DNA from: Chitinophagales bacterium
GTDB lineage: Bacteria > Bacteroidota > Bacteroidia > Chitinophagales > CAIOSU01
Assembly: GCA_018401955.1 (NCBI GenBank)
Contig: JAGYJT010000001.1
Span: 1-64,000, forward strand
DNA: 64,000 bases
Direction: 5' to 3'
Below the pieces are notes generated by a model. The model worked only from the letters and a program-made list of their open reading frames with translations, was not told where the DNA came from and searched no databases. Of the stretch, positions 9,226-18,450 are shown piece after piece. Position 1 is the first letter of the stretch; every line of letters begins with the position of its first letter. The translations under genes and the position numbers were made by a program.

Positions 9226-10504
9226 TGGCAACTACAGACTCCGGTTCTGCTGGCTTTAAAGTATTATGGAATGGAACCAACCACCCAATAGAAACCAAGG
9301 TAATAATGGGGATGGCAATAGTTATTATCATAGGGTTGGCAATTGATTGCAACAGCAAAATAGCAACAGGAGCCGTAGCCAAAAGCCTCAAGAGTTCAAC
9401 AAAAAAAGCCCATCGCTTGTTTTCGAGCAAGCCACCTAATGACACCAACGTGGTGATTATAAGTAAGGCTACACCTGTTTTGGCAGGCCAATCCAGCCCT
9501 TCGGCAGCAAAAAGGTAGCCAGTGGTACCGCCCAACACAATCACAAATTGAACGAAAATATAATAAGCTAACCCCACGGCAATTTGGGTGTCGTATTTAC
9601 GGAACGTTTGCGGGGTAACCTCTTTGAAAGGCTGCACTCCCCCCAAATAATCGGGCCTCCATCCAGGTTTCAGCGCTAGCATTTTAACAGCATCCTTTAA
9701 ATTTCGTGCTTTGGCAACATCCTTAAACAAGCCACCCCAATATTCAAAATTCAACCATAATGGGTTCCAGCTTTTGGGTTGACTGGTAATACCAAACACT
9801 ACTTCCTCTTCCTCTTTTTGGAAAGTTCCGAACATCCTGTCGAAGATAATTAGCGTACCGCCGTGGTTTTTATCAATGTACTTTGGGTTAACACCATGGT
9901 GCACTCGGTGGTGACTGGGGGTATTAAAAACATACTCAAACCAAGCTGGCATTTTATTGATGGCTTTAGTATGAATCCAAAATTGATACAAGGTTTGAAA
10001 GGAACCAACGGTAAGAAACATGAGCGGTTCGAAACCAAAAATGGCCAATGGCAAATAGAATACCCACGAAAAAGCTCCTTGCAGCCAAGCTTGGCGCAGT
10101 GCCACTGTAAGGTTGTATTCTTCGCTTTGGTGGTGTACCACATGGCTGCCCCAAAGTACACTAATCTCATGCGCCAAGCGGTGAAACCAGTAATAAAAGA
10201 AATCAACACCGATAAACAATACCACAAAAGTAAGAACCACTGCCCAAGCAGGTGCAGCACTATCTACTAAACCTGGCATGGTGGTTAAGCGATAATGATC
10301 GTACAGGTAGTAATAACCTACATATACAAACAACTTAAGAAAAATACCCGATACCTGAGAGCCAACACCTAAACTGAGGTTAACTATGGCATCATTAAAA
10401 CGGTAATAATTGGTTTTTCGCAAACGATCTACCAATAGCTCAATCCCGATGAGGAGAAAGAACACTGGTATAGCTAATACAATATAACTGACCGCCTTAT
10501 CCAT
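9215..10504 (-). CDS. Sterol desaturase family protein, alkylglycerol monooxygenase-like, with extra C-terminal TM region
   Basis: 'HRLAHEISVLWGSHVVHHQSEEYNLTVALRQAWLQ', 'YQFWIHTKAIN', 'NTPSHHRVHHGVNPKYIDKNHGGTLIIFDRMFGTF'. Confidence 0.88.
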   Translation of the reverse strand: MDKAVSYIVLAIPVFFLLIGIELLVDRLRKTNYYRFNDAIVNLSLGVGSQVSGIFLKLFVYVGYYYLYDHYRLTTMPGLVDSAAPAWAVVLTFVVLFIGVDFFYYWFHRLAHEISVLWGSHVVHHQSEEYNLTVALRQAWLQGAFSWVFYLPLAIFGFEPLMFLTVGSFQTLYQFWIHTKAINKMPAWFEYVFNTPSHHRVHHGVNPKYIDKNHGGTLIIFDRMFGTFQKEEEEVVFGITSQPKSWNPLWLNFEYWGGLFKDVAKARNLKDAVKMLALKPGWRPDYLGGVQPFKEVTPQTFRKYDTQIAVGLAYYIFVQFVIVLGGTTGYLFAAEGLDWPAKTGVALLIITTLVSLGGLLENKRWAFFVELLRLLATAPVAILLLQSIANPMIITIAIPIITLVSIGWLVPFHNTLKPAEPESVVANAQ

Positions 10505-10853
10505 AACTATTAACCTAAAGTACTGCTGTACTACAAATTAAAACAAAATTATGCGATTGTAGTTTCAAAAACGCAGCAGATTTAGGTGAAAACACGCAAA
10601 TTAATCTTAATTACCATTAACTAAACACAAACATAGGCTGCCAGGTTGTCTAATTCTTGAAAACCAGTTATTGAATTTTGATGAACATAATATTTGAAAA
10701 GCAACCTATCAGAGTGCACTAGTTTATTACAATCGTAAAAAGATACCTAATGGCGATAATTTCAGCGTGATAACCTTTGATTTACAAGTTAATTTTAATG
10801 TTAAAATTCGTCGCTAACAATACTTCAGTACAAAATATTTTCATATTTTGGCT

Positions 10854-11324
10854 ATGCAACTTACACAAAACTCCATGAAGTCCATTTTAGTATCCATAAC
10901 AATAGTTTCTATACTATCAATACTTGTTACCAGCTGTAAAACCAGCGCCCAATTGGTTGACGCACTTGCAGAATATAATGGCAGGAGCGTATCATATGGC
11001 AGCCAAGGTGGTATTGCAGGTGGTGGCACTACCATTATTTTGTTAGAAAACGGGCAGGTATTTTCTACAACCATTTTACCCAAGGGGGAAAGCTACCATG
11101 GCAAAGCAGACATCAAAGAAGCCAAAGCGCTGATTGATGAAGCTATGACCTTAACACAAAAACATAGTAATTTATCGGGCACTGGCAACATGACTTATTT
11201 CTTGGTTTACAAAGATGGCGCAACTGAAAAAAAGATATCGTGGCCAGCTGAGGTATACCCCCCAAACGAGGTGAGAGCATTTGCCCAAAAACTAAATGAA
11301 TTTACGCAAACCAAAACCAAATAG
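10854..11324 (+). CDS. Hypothetical lipoprotein
   Basis: 'SILSILVTSCKTSAQ' lipobox; 3 bp upstream of the M4 peptidase gene. ATG at 10854 preferred to the listed TTG. Confidence 0.65.
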   Translation: MQLTQNSMKSILVSITIVSILSILVTSCKTSAQLVDALAEYNGRSVSYGSQGGIAGGGTTIILLENGQVFSTTILPKGESYHGKADIKEAKALIDEAMTLTQKHSNLSGTGNMTYFLVYKDGATEKKISWPAEVYPPNEVRAFAQKLNEFTQTKTK

Positions 11325-11326
11325 AC

Positions 11327-14300
11327 ATGCTAAATAAATACACGCTTATAACCTTATTGTGGGTCATTAGCTTAGGTGCATTTGCGCAGCAACAAGTTTT
11401 CCCTGGCAAACCAACCCAGCATAATACCTATACCCCTATGACTATTACCCCAGTGGTAATTAATGGCGCTCAGCAGCCGATAGTTTATACCAGTGGGGTA
11501 AACCAAGCATATGGTCCATTAGTTTTTCCGCGGCGTTTTTCGCAGGGTCCACAATTAAAACCTTACGAGATAAGTGTAACCCGCCACCCAAAAACAGGTA
11601 TGCCTGTAGCAGTAAATTTTACCGAAGGCAGTTTTATTGGTTTGGCTGGAAATGAGGACAAGGCAAATGCTGAAATCAATAACATCTTTAGTTCGATAGC
11701 TTATCTATTTGGTTTGAAAGATGCTAATGAACTCTCGCCAATACATATCGAAACTGATAAGCTAGGACATACCCACGTTAAATTACAGCAAGTCTATAAA
11801 GGGGTGCCGGTATGCGGTGCGCAGCTTATTGTGCACTTTTACACCGATGGCAGTGCCATGGTAAACGGCCGCAACCAGCCATCGCCCGTAATAACCAGCA
11901 CTGTACCTGCAGTTGATGCCAACACAGCAAACGGCATAGCCATAGCAGATGTGGCCACCCGCGATTACTACCGCCCCCTTACTGATGCTGAACAGGATAT
12001 GTTACATCAGCACCAGCCCGAGGTAGTGGTGTACCCCTCTCGCAACCAATTCGGCCAATTTAATTTAGCTTGGCACATTACGGTACACAATACCTTTATG
12101 AAGGTGTGGGAGTACTTTATTGATGCCGAAACTGGCGAAGTGCTCAATGCTTATGATCATACTTGCAGTGTGGGGCCGTTTACTGCCAATGCTACTGATT
12201 TAAAGGGTGCAAACGTCGTAATCAACACTTTTCAAGCGACCAACAATACCTATTTTATGATTGATGCCTCACGTATAATGTACACAGGCCCTACCAACAC
12301 ATTACCAGGGGCTGGTAAAGGCTCAATTGTAACGCTCGATTTGCAAAATACCAGCTTAAATAGCCCAAGCTCAGCAGATATCACATCACCCAATAATAGT
12401 TGGAGCAATCCTACTGCCGTTTCTGCACATAATAACGCTGCTATATCGTACGAGTATTTCCGTACCGTGCATGGCCGCAACTCTATTAATGGGCTTGGTG
12501 GTGATGTTATTTCTTTTATAAACGTAGCCGATGAAAATGGCCAAAGTTTGGATAACGCCTTTTGGAACGGACAGTTTATGTTTTATGGCAATGGCGGACA
12601 AACATTTAGCCAGCCAATGGCCCGTAGCTTGGATGTGGGCGGCCACGAAATGAGCCATGGTGTAATTCAAGAAACCGCTGGCTTAGAGTATCAAGATGAA
12701 TCGGGCGCCATAAACGAGTCGTTTGCCGATGTGTTTGGTGCCATGATTGACCGTAGCAACTGGATATTGGGCGAAGATGTGGTAAATCCGGCTGTTTTTC
12801 CTACGGGTGCCTTACGTAGTTTCCAAGACCCGCACAATGGAGGAACCAGCCTCAACGACCCTGGTTTTCAACCAAAGCACGTAGATGAGCAATATTTTGG
12901 CACCAACGACAATGGTGGTGTGCACATTAATAGCGGCATACCCAACCATGCGTTTTATCTGTTTGCTACCGCAACTACCAAAGAAATAGCAGAGCAGGTT
13001 TACTATCGCGCTTTGGCAAACTACCTGACCAAATCATCTAATTTTATCGATTTGCGTATAGCGGTGGTGCGTGCCGCTACTGATATACATGGGGCTGGCT
13101 CTGCCCAAGTGCTAGCCGTGGAAAATGCCTTTAGCACAGTTGGCATTGGTGCCGGCACCGGAACCAATACCAACCCTACATTGCCTACCAACCCTGGTAC
13201 CGATTTCGTGTTGATAACGGATATAAACACACAAGACCCCAACACATTGTACGTAGCCAATAGCGGTGCCACTACCTTCACTCCTATTACCACTACTGGG
13301 GTTAACTTTCGCCCATCGATAGTAGATGATGGCAGCTTAGCTGTTTTTGTAAATACTGCCAACAACATACGAGTGGTAGGGTTGCAGAGCAACAATTTGT
13401 TTGAAAACGAACTAACCAATGATAATTTCTTCCGGACAGTAGCTGTATCAAAGGATGGTAGCAAAATGGCGGGTATATCTGTCAATCAAGATACTTCTAT
13501 CTATGTTTATGATTTTACTAGCCAACAATGGGGCAGATATATGCTTTATAACCCTACTACTGGGCAAGGAATAAATATAGCAGGGCCCTTGTTTGCCGAA
13601 GCGCTGGAGTGGGACTATACCGGAGAGTATTTAGTATATGATGCTTATAATGAAATACCTGGTACGCCAGGCTATTGGGATGTAAGCTTTATAAGGGTTT
13701 GGAACAATGCCGCCAACACTTGGGGGGATGGTATGGTAAGTAAATTGTTTACCGGTTTGCCGTTTGGAGTAAGTATTGGTAACCCATCGTTTTCTAAAAA
13801 CTCCCCTAACGTATTGGCCTTCGACTATTATGATGCCAACACCAATATATTCTCGGTGCTAGGGGCTAATATTGAAACAGGAGATGTTGGCACTATCTAT
13901 CAGCAATCGGTTGTTGGTACACCTTCGTACTCTACAAATGACAACGTGATGGTATTTTCTGGCCGCGACGCCAACAACACTACTGATGTAATTGGTATAA
14001 TAAACCTAAACCCTGATAAGCTAACAGCTGCAGCTGCGCCGGTTATATTTACTGACAATGCCAAATGGCCTGTTTGGTTTGCCACCGGCAGCCGCAATAT
14101 TACCATAGGTGTAGAAGATGTAACACCTAATGATTGGACCTTTGGCGCTTTTCCCAATCCGTTTAACAATGAGGTTAATTTAACATTAAAGGGCATTAAC
14201 CAAGGTAAATGGAGCGTGAGCCTGTATAACTTAATGGGTCAGCAAGTGTATATGGATAGCGGCATGGCCAATAGCGACAGTCAAAATGTTTCTATTACCA

Positions 14301-14383
14301 CCAGTGAGCTGCCAGCAGGCTATTATCTTGTAAAAGCAAGTAACGGTAAAACGGTGAAAACCCTTAAAATCGTGAAACAATAA
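11327..14383 (+). CDS. M4 (thermolysin-like) metallopeptidase with beta-propeller-like region and T9SS type A sorting domain
   Basis: 'DVGGHEMSHGVIQETAGLEYQDESGAINESFADVFG' (HEXXH + E); 'FGAFPNPFNNEVNLTLKG...LYNLMGQQVY...LPAGYYLVKASNGKTVKTLKIVKQ' CTD. Confidence 0.95.
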   Translation: MLNKYTLITLLWVISLGAFAQQQVFPGKPTQHNTYTPMTITPVVINGAQQPIVYTSGVNQAYGPLVFPRRFSQGPQLKPYEISVTRHPKTGMPVAVNFTEGSFIGLAGNEDKANAEINNIFSSIAYLFGLKDANELSPIHIETDKLGHTHVKLQQVYKGVPVCGAQLIVHFYTDGSAMVNGRNQPSPVITSTVPAVDANTANGIAIADVATRDYYRPLTDAEQDMLHQHQPEVVVYPSRNQFGQFNLAWHITVHNTFMKVWEYFIDAETGEVLNAYDHTCSVGPFTANATDLKGANVVINTFQATNNTYFMIDASRIMYTGPTNTLPGAGKGSIVTLDLQNTSLNSPSSADITSPNNSWSNPTAVSAHNNAAISYEYFRTVHGRNSINGLGGDVISFINVADENGQSLDNAFWNGQFMFYGNGGQTFSQPMARSLDVGGHEMSHGVIQETAGLEYQDESGAINESFADVFGAMIDRSNWILGEDVVNPAVFPTGALRSFQDPHNGGTSLNDPGFQPKHVDEQYFGTNDNGGVHINSGIPNHAFYLFATATTKEIAEQVYYRALANYLTKSSNFIDLRIAVVRAATDIHGAGSAQVLAVENAFSTVGIGAGTGTNTNPTLPTNPGTDFVLITDINTQDPNTLYVANSGATTFTPITTTGVNFRPSIVDDGSLAVFVNTANNIRVVGLQSNNLFENELTNDNFFRTVAVSKDGSKMAGISVNQDTSIYVYDFTSQQWGRYMLYNPTTGQGINIAGPLFAEALEWDYTGEYLVYDAYNEIPGTPGYWDVSFIRVWNNAANTWGDGMVSKLFTGLPFGVSIGNPSFSKNSPNVLAFDYYDANTNIFSVLGANIETGDVGTIYQQSVVGTPSYSTNDNVMVFSGRDANNTTDVIGIINLNPDKLTAAAAPVIFTDNAKWPVWFATGSRNITIGVEDVTPNDWTFGAFPNPFNNEVNLTLKGINQGKWSVSLYNLMGQQVYMDSGMANSDSQNVSITTSELPAGYYLVKASNGKTVKTLKIVKQ

Positions 14384-14405
14384 GGACGAAACATTAAACT
14401 AAAAT

Positions 14406-14445
14406 AAAAACGCCCTTGCAGTGATTTACTGCAAGGGCGTTTTTC
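14406..14445 (+). terminator. Rho-independent-type terminator, symmetric (may serve both convergent genes)
   Basis: aaaaacgcccttgcagt-gattt-actgcaagggcgttttt near-perfect hairpin. Confidence 0.9.
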
Positions 14446-14466
14446 TATATCTGGCAGAAAACTATC

Positions 14467-14961
14467 TTACTCTGCTGCTTTAGGGTTCTTTTCGGGCGAG
14501 CGCTCCACGCGCAACCCAAATGCCAATACGTCCTTTAAATCGTCGGTACGCATTATCTGTTCAAATGCCAATTTGTAAGTGCCTGTTTGATTTAAGTATG
14601 CCCGCTGCTGAATATACTGCTGCACATTGCAAATATCACCAGTGCATTCGCCAAACCACTCCCCTTTTTCATCGGCCATGGTAAGTTCTAAGCGCTGCTC
14701 TTGCTCAGTACCATCTGGATAGGTAGTGTATACCATTACCCACATATTGCTATTTGGGTAAAAGGTGGTGTGGCGCAAATTAACAATAATGTCGTAATGC
14801 TGCGTGGTATCGGTAATGTCAAAATCAAACGCAACCATATGGTCTTTGTTCCATACCTGCCCCGGTATATCCTTGTTTTCCTCGTACACCTTAGCAGGGT
14901 CTTCGCACCCAACTAATGCCACGGTTGCTACAGCCACCAATATCATTAAATGCCTCATCAT
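14467..14961 (-). CDS. gldH: Gliding motility lipoprotein GldH
   Basis: Lipobox 'VALVGC'; 'YEENKDIPGQVWNKDHMVAFDFDITDT..YDIIVNLRHTTFYPNSNMWVM'; upstream neighbours are ricT and holB, as is common in Bacteroidota. Confidence 0.85.
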   Translation of the reverse strand: MMRHLMILVAVATVALVGCEDPAKVYEENKDIPGQVWNKDHMVAFDFDITDTTQHYDIIVNLRHTTFYPNSNMWVMVYTTYPDGTEQEQRLELTMADEKGEWFGECTGDICNVQQYIQQRAYLNQTGTYKLAFEQIMRTDDLKDVLAFGLRVERSPEKNPKAAE

Positions 14962-16418
14962 GACTGCTCCCCTCCTCCTTGGTTAGCATTACCGCCACCT
15001 TCACCGCCACGGTTGCGGTTGCCACGGTTACGGTTACGGCCACCTCTGTTGCGGTTATTACCACCCTCTCTTGGTTTAGCATCTCCACCACCTTCTGGTT
15101 TAGGGCCTGCATTAGCTTGTGGATTGGTATTATCACCATCGGCAGGCTTTTGTCCGCTTGAAGGACGTGGTTTATTGCGCTGGTTGCGATTTGGTTGCCC
15201 CTCGGTACGTTGGCGTGGCTGACCTTCGCTTTGGCGCTGATTTTGTTGTTGTGGCTTACCATCACGTTGGCCACCGCCGCCGCTACCAGGCTTGCGTTTT
15301 TTCTTGCGTTTTTTACCCGTTTTTTCCAGGGCGCTCAAGGTTATCTGGCCAACCGTGTCAGCATATTCAGCTTCCACTTCTTCCTCGTCAACCTCTTCAA
15401 TTATTACCAATTGGCCTAGCGGCTTGGCTTTTTTACCTGCATCGTTCAATTCAATTATCTCAGCAACTTGCTCAACTGTAAGTGGGTAAAAGTTAGGATC
15501 GCCGGCATAAGTATACCACATCAACCTTTTAAGAATATCGGTTTTGGTTAAGAAAACCACACCATTCTCTGTCTCTAGCTTATCGGCCTTTTTAGGGAAG
15601 TCTTGTAAGGCCTCCATGTAAGTATCCAACTCATAGTTAAGGCAGCATTTCAAACGACCACACTGCCCAGATAGCTTAGCAAGATTGATTGATAAGTTTT
15701 GATATCGGGCTGCGTTGGTTGATACCGATTTGAAATCGGTTAACCAAGTGGAGCAGCAGAGCTCGCGACCACAAGAACCGATACCCCCAATTTTACCCGC
15801 CTCTTGGCGGGCACCAATTTGGCGCATCTCAACCTTAACCTTAAATACACGGGCATACTCCTTAATCAATTCGCGAAAATCCACACGGTCTTCGGCGGTG
15901 TAATAAAAGGTAGCCTTCTTTTTATCAGCCTGAAACTCCACTTGGCCCACTTTCATGTCAAGCTTTAAGGTGCGGGCTATAGCACGAGCTTGCACCATGG
16001 TTTCTTGCTCCAGGGCTTTCGCCTCTTTCATCAAATCAAACTCAGCTTCAACGGGTATGCGCAAAATGTTCCTAAAGTCAGTATTGCGTTCTTTAACCTT
16101 CTTTTTGCGCATCTGCAACTTAACCAACTCACCCGAAAGCGAAATTTGGCCAATATCATATCCCATTGAGGTATCTACCACTACCCAGTCGCCAGTGCTT
16201 ACCGGTACTTTGTTATCGTTTTTATAAAACTCCTTGCGGCTACCCCCGTTAAACGAAATCTCGTAATAATGCGGGCCATCGTTATTGCCAAAAGCTATCG
16301 GCATTTCGGCAAGCCAATCAAAAGTGTTTAACATATTGCAAGCACCGCTAGCACAACTGCCATGCGATTTGCAGCCCTTCGGCAATCCATTATCTGTGGC
16401 ACAACTAGTGCATCCCAT
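14958..16418 (-). CDS. ricT: PSP1 domain protein, RicT family, with Cys-rich N-terminus and G/R/N-rich tail
   Basis: 'GDWVVVDTSMGYDIGQI', 'MRQIGARQEAGKIGGIGSCGRELCCSTWL', 'SGQCGRLKCCLNYE' PSP1 hallmarks. Confidence 0.93.
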   Translation of the reverse strand: MGCTSCATDNGLPKGCKSHGSCASGACNMLNTFDWLAEMPIAFGNNDGPHYYEISFNGGSRKEFYKNDNKVPVSTGDWVVVDTSMGYDIGQISLSGELVKLQMRKKKVKERNTDFRNILRIPVEAEFDLMKEAKALEQETMVQARAIARTLKLDMKVGQVEFQADKKKATFYYTAEDRVDFRELIKEYARVFKVKVEMRQIGARQEAGKIGGIGSCGRELCCSTWLTDFKSVSTNAARYQNLSINLAKLSGQCGRLKCCLNYELDTYMEALQDFPKKADKLETENGVVFLTKTDILKRLMWYTYAGDPNFYPLTVEQVAEIIELNDAGKKAKPLGQLVIIEEVDEEEVEAEYADTVGQITLSALEKTGKKRKKKRKPGSGGGGQRDGKPQQQNQRQSEGQPRQRTEGQPNRNQRNKPRPSSGQKPADGDNTNPQANAGPKPEGGGDAKPREGGNNRNRGGRNRNRGNRNRGGEGGGNANQGGGEQS

Positions 16419-16426
16419 ATCTAATT

Positions 16427-16459
16427 ATTTACGAAGTACGATTTACGAAGTACGATTTA
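16427..16459. repeat. Tandem extragenic repeat, unit ATTTACGAAGTACG (2 x 14 bp plus partial)
   Basis: Direct reading: atttacgaagtacg atttacgaagtacg attta. Confidence 0.85.
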
Positions 16460-16512
16460 GTTTTAGCTAAATGCCCAACGCCGCACTGTTATTTTAAAAA
16501 TCCATTCAACAT

Positions 16513-16539
16513 GGTACCATGTACATCGTACATTGTACC
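16513..16539. repeat. Period-7 extragenic array (GGTACCA TGTACAT CGTACAT TGTACC)
   Basis: Direct reading: N-GTAC-NN heptamers adjacent to the holB stop. Confidence 0.7.
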
Positions 16540-17667
16540 TCAAACTTTAACCAGCACCTTCACCAGCTTACTTACCCTAATGCTTAAATCAAGCATCAGC
16601 ATTTTGCCACTGGCATTGCGTTCTATATGGTAATAAGCCTCATTGAGCCAATCGGCAAAACGGGCCATTTTTTCTTGATCAAACTTAGCAGACATCTCGC
16701 TAACTACACTTTTCTCAGAACCCGTAAGCACCTCTGATGGTCTGTTGTACACCTGTAAATATAATACTTCCCTGAGCATGTGCAGCGCATACAGCATAAA
16801 GGTTTTTTGCGACTCGCGGCCCAGTGCACCAAAGGTATCAGACCACTTTACGTAAGCCATCGGATCATTATTACGCGACAAAAGCGCACCCATCCACTGC
16901 TCAAACAAACCTGCATGTTCTGCCGCGGCATGGTTTATAAGATCTTGCGCCTCAATATAGTCACCATTGGCCAAACCTGCAATTCGGTATGCCTCTTCAG
17001 GCTGCAATTGTTGTTTTTCAACTAAAGCATCTGCCAGCTCTTGTTGGTTAATTGGCGATACCTTTATTATCTGTGTGCGCGATATGATAGTATTTAGCAC
17101 CGTCTCAATATTCTCGGCTACCAGCAAAAAAACCGTTTGTGCAGGCGGTTCTTCCAAAATTTTAAGTAGTGTATTGCCCTCTTTACCCAAAAACTCCGGC
17201 AACCATATCAGCATTATTTTATAACCCTGCTCGTATGCCTTAAAGCTCAACCTGCGCATCACATCGTGGCACTCGGTAATAGGTATGTTGGGCTGCTTGT
17301 TTTCAGCATTGAACTTTACCATCCACCTATGTAGACTCAAATACGGGCTTTGATTTAGCACCTCGCGCCACTCTGTAATACTTTCAGTACTTGTTTTGCG
17401 CTTCTCTACACTTGGGAACGGAAAACTAAAGTGCAAATCAGGGTGCGCCAGCTTTTGCATTTTTAGGCAGCTCGGGCACTCGCCACAACTGTCATCGGGT
17501 TGCGGGTTAGCGCAGTTAAGAAACTGCGCATAAGCCAAAGCAATAGGCAAACCACCATAGCCTAGCTGCCCCAAAAACATTTGGGCATGGGGCACATGCC
17601 CTTCGCGCACTTGCGAAATGAGCTGCTGCTTTAAGTGGCCTTGGCCTATGATGTCTTTAAACTGCAT
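16540..17667 (-). CDS. holB: DNA polymerase III subunit delta'
   Basis: 'QFKDIIGQGHLKQQLISQVREGHVPHAQMFLG', 'CGECPSCLKMQKLAHPDLHF', 'GNTLLKILEEPPAQTVFLLVAEN'. Confidence 0.93.
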   Translation of the reverse strand: MQFKDIIGQGHLKQQLISQVREGHVPHAQMFLGQLGYGGLPIALAYAQFLNCANPQPDDSCGECPSCLKMQKLAHPDLHFSFPFPSVEKRKTSTESITEWREVLNQSPYLSLHRWMVKFNAENKQPNIPITECHDVMRRLSFKAYEQGYKIMLIWLPEFLGKEGNTLLKILEEPPAQTVFLLVAENIETVLNTIISRTQIIKVSPINQQELADALVEKQQLQPEEAYRIAGLANGDYIEAQDLINHAAAEHAGLFEQWMGALLSRNNDPMAYVKWSDTFGALGRESQKTFMLYALHMLREVLYLQVYNRPSEVLTGSEKSVVSEMSAKFDQEKMARFADWLNEAYYHIERNASGKMLMLDLSIRVSKLVKVLVKV

Positions 17668-17740
17668 GGTTATACTGTTGTATTTATGGTGATGGGTTTA
17701 ATTTACAAACCAATTACCTTTCAACTGAGAACTACCCACC

Positions 17741-17770
17741 GTGTCATGGTGAGCGTAGTCGAACCATGGC
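17741..17770. repeat. Fragment resembling a dispersed 'GTCATnnTGAGCGnAGTCGAA' extragenic repeat
   Basis: gtgtcatggtgagcgtagtcgaaccatggc; resemblance judged from memory, only one fragment here. Confidence 0.4.
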
Positions 17771-17806
17771 GGCATCGACTCTAACTCAATTACCTACAAC
17801 AGGAAC

Positions 17807-18289
17807 TTACACGGGCATGTACTTCAACATGGCTTCAATGGGGTCGGCTGTTGAAGGAAACGAAGCTATAAGCTTGCCTTCTTCGTCCAGCAAAAATTTA
17901 TGGAAGTTCCATTTTATCTCATCATCCTGCAATCCGTTCATTTCTTTGGTGGTAAGAAACTGGAATATAGGTGCTTGATTAGGAGCCTTCGTACTCAGTT
18001 TTTCGGTAAGCGGAAAGGTAACGCCATAGTTGCGCTCGCAAAACGAGGCAATGGTATCAGCGCTGCCGGGCTCTTGTCCGCCAAAATCGTTGCAAGGGAT
18101 GCCCACCACTACCAAATCGTCTTTAAACTGACTTTGCAACTCTTGTAGTTGCTGGTATTGTGGTGTCAATCCGCACTCGCTGGCCGTATTGACCAGCAAA
18201 ATCTTCTTGCCACTAAAAGTGCTAAAATCAACGGTATTGCCCGTTAATCCCTTTATGATAAACTGATGTATACTATTGTTTGAAGCCAT
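17807..18289 (-). CDS. Glutathione peroxidase family protein
   Basis: 'GKKILLVNTASECGLTPQYQQLQELQ', 'VVGIPCNDFGGQEPG', 'IKWNFHKFLLDEEGK'. Confidence 0.95.
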   Translation of the reverse strand: MASNNSIHQFIIKGLTGNTVDFSTFSGKKILLVNTASECGLTPQYQQLQELQSQFKDDLVVVGIPCNDFGGQEPGSADTIASFCERNYGVTFPLTEKLSTKAPNQAPIFQFLTTKEMNGLQDDEIKWNFHKFLLDEEGKLIASFPSTADPIEAMLKYMPV

Positions 18290-18450
18290 GCCGGTAGCCT
18301 TTAGGTAGTTCCGGTTGATAAGGTAAAGTTCGTGAAAATTTGTGAATAGTCCACGATTAGATGCATACTAACTAGTCATAAAAAATGAACAGTTACAGAT
18401 AAAATTCAACAATCTTTATACACCCACAGAAAGGTGGAAAGAGTTTACTG

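Noticed and set aside
9850-10270. Overlapping ORFs on both strands (136 and 135 aa)
   Set aside because: Shadow frames of the AGMO-like gene; His-box residues are only coherent in the 9215-10504 frame.
13021-13485. Minus-strand ORF of 154 aa
   Set aside because: Antisense to the M4 peptidase; no recognisable motif.
14950-15222. Pro/Leu-rich plus-strand ORF
   Set aside because: Antisense shadow of the G/R/N-rich RicT tail.
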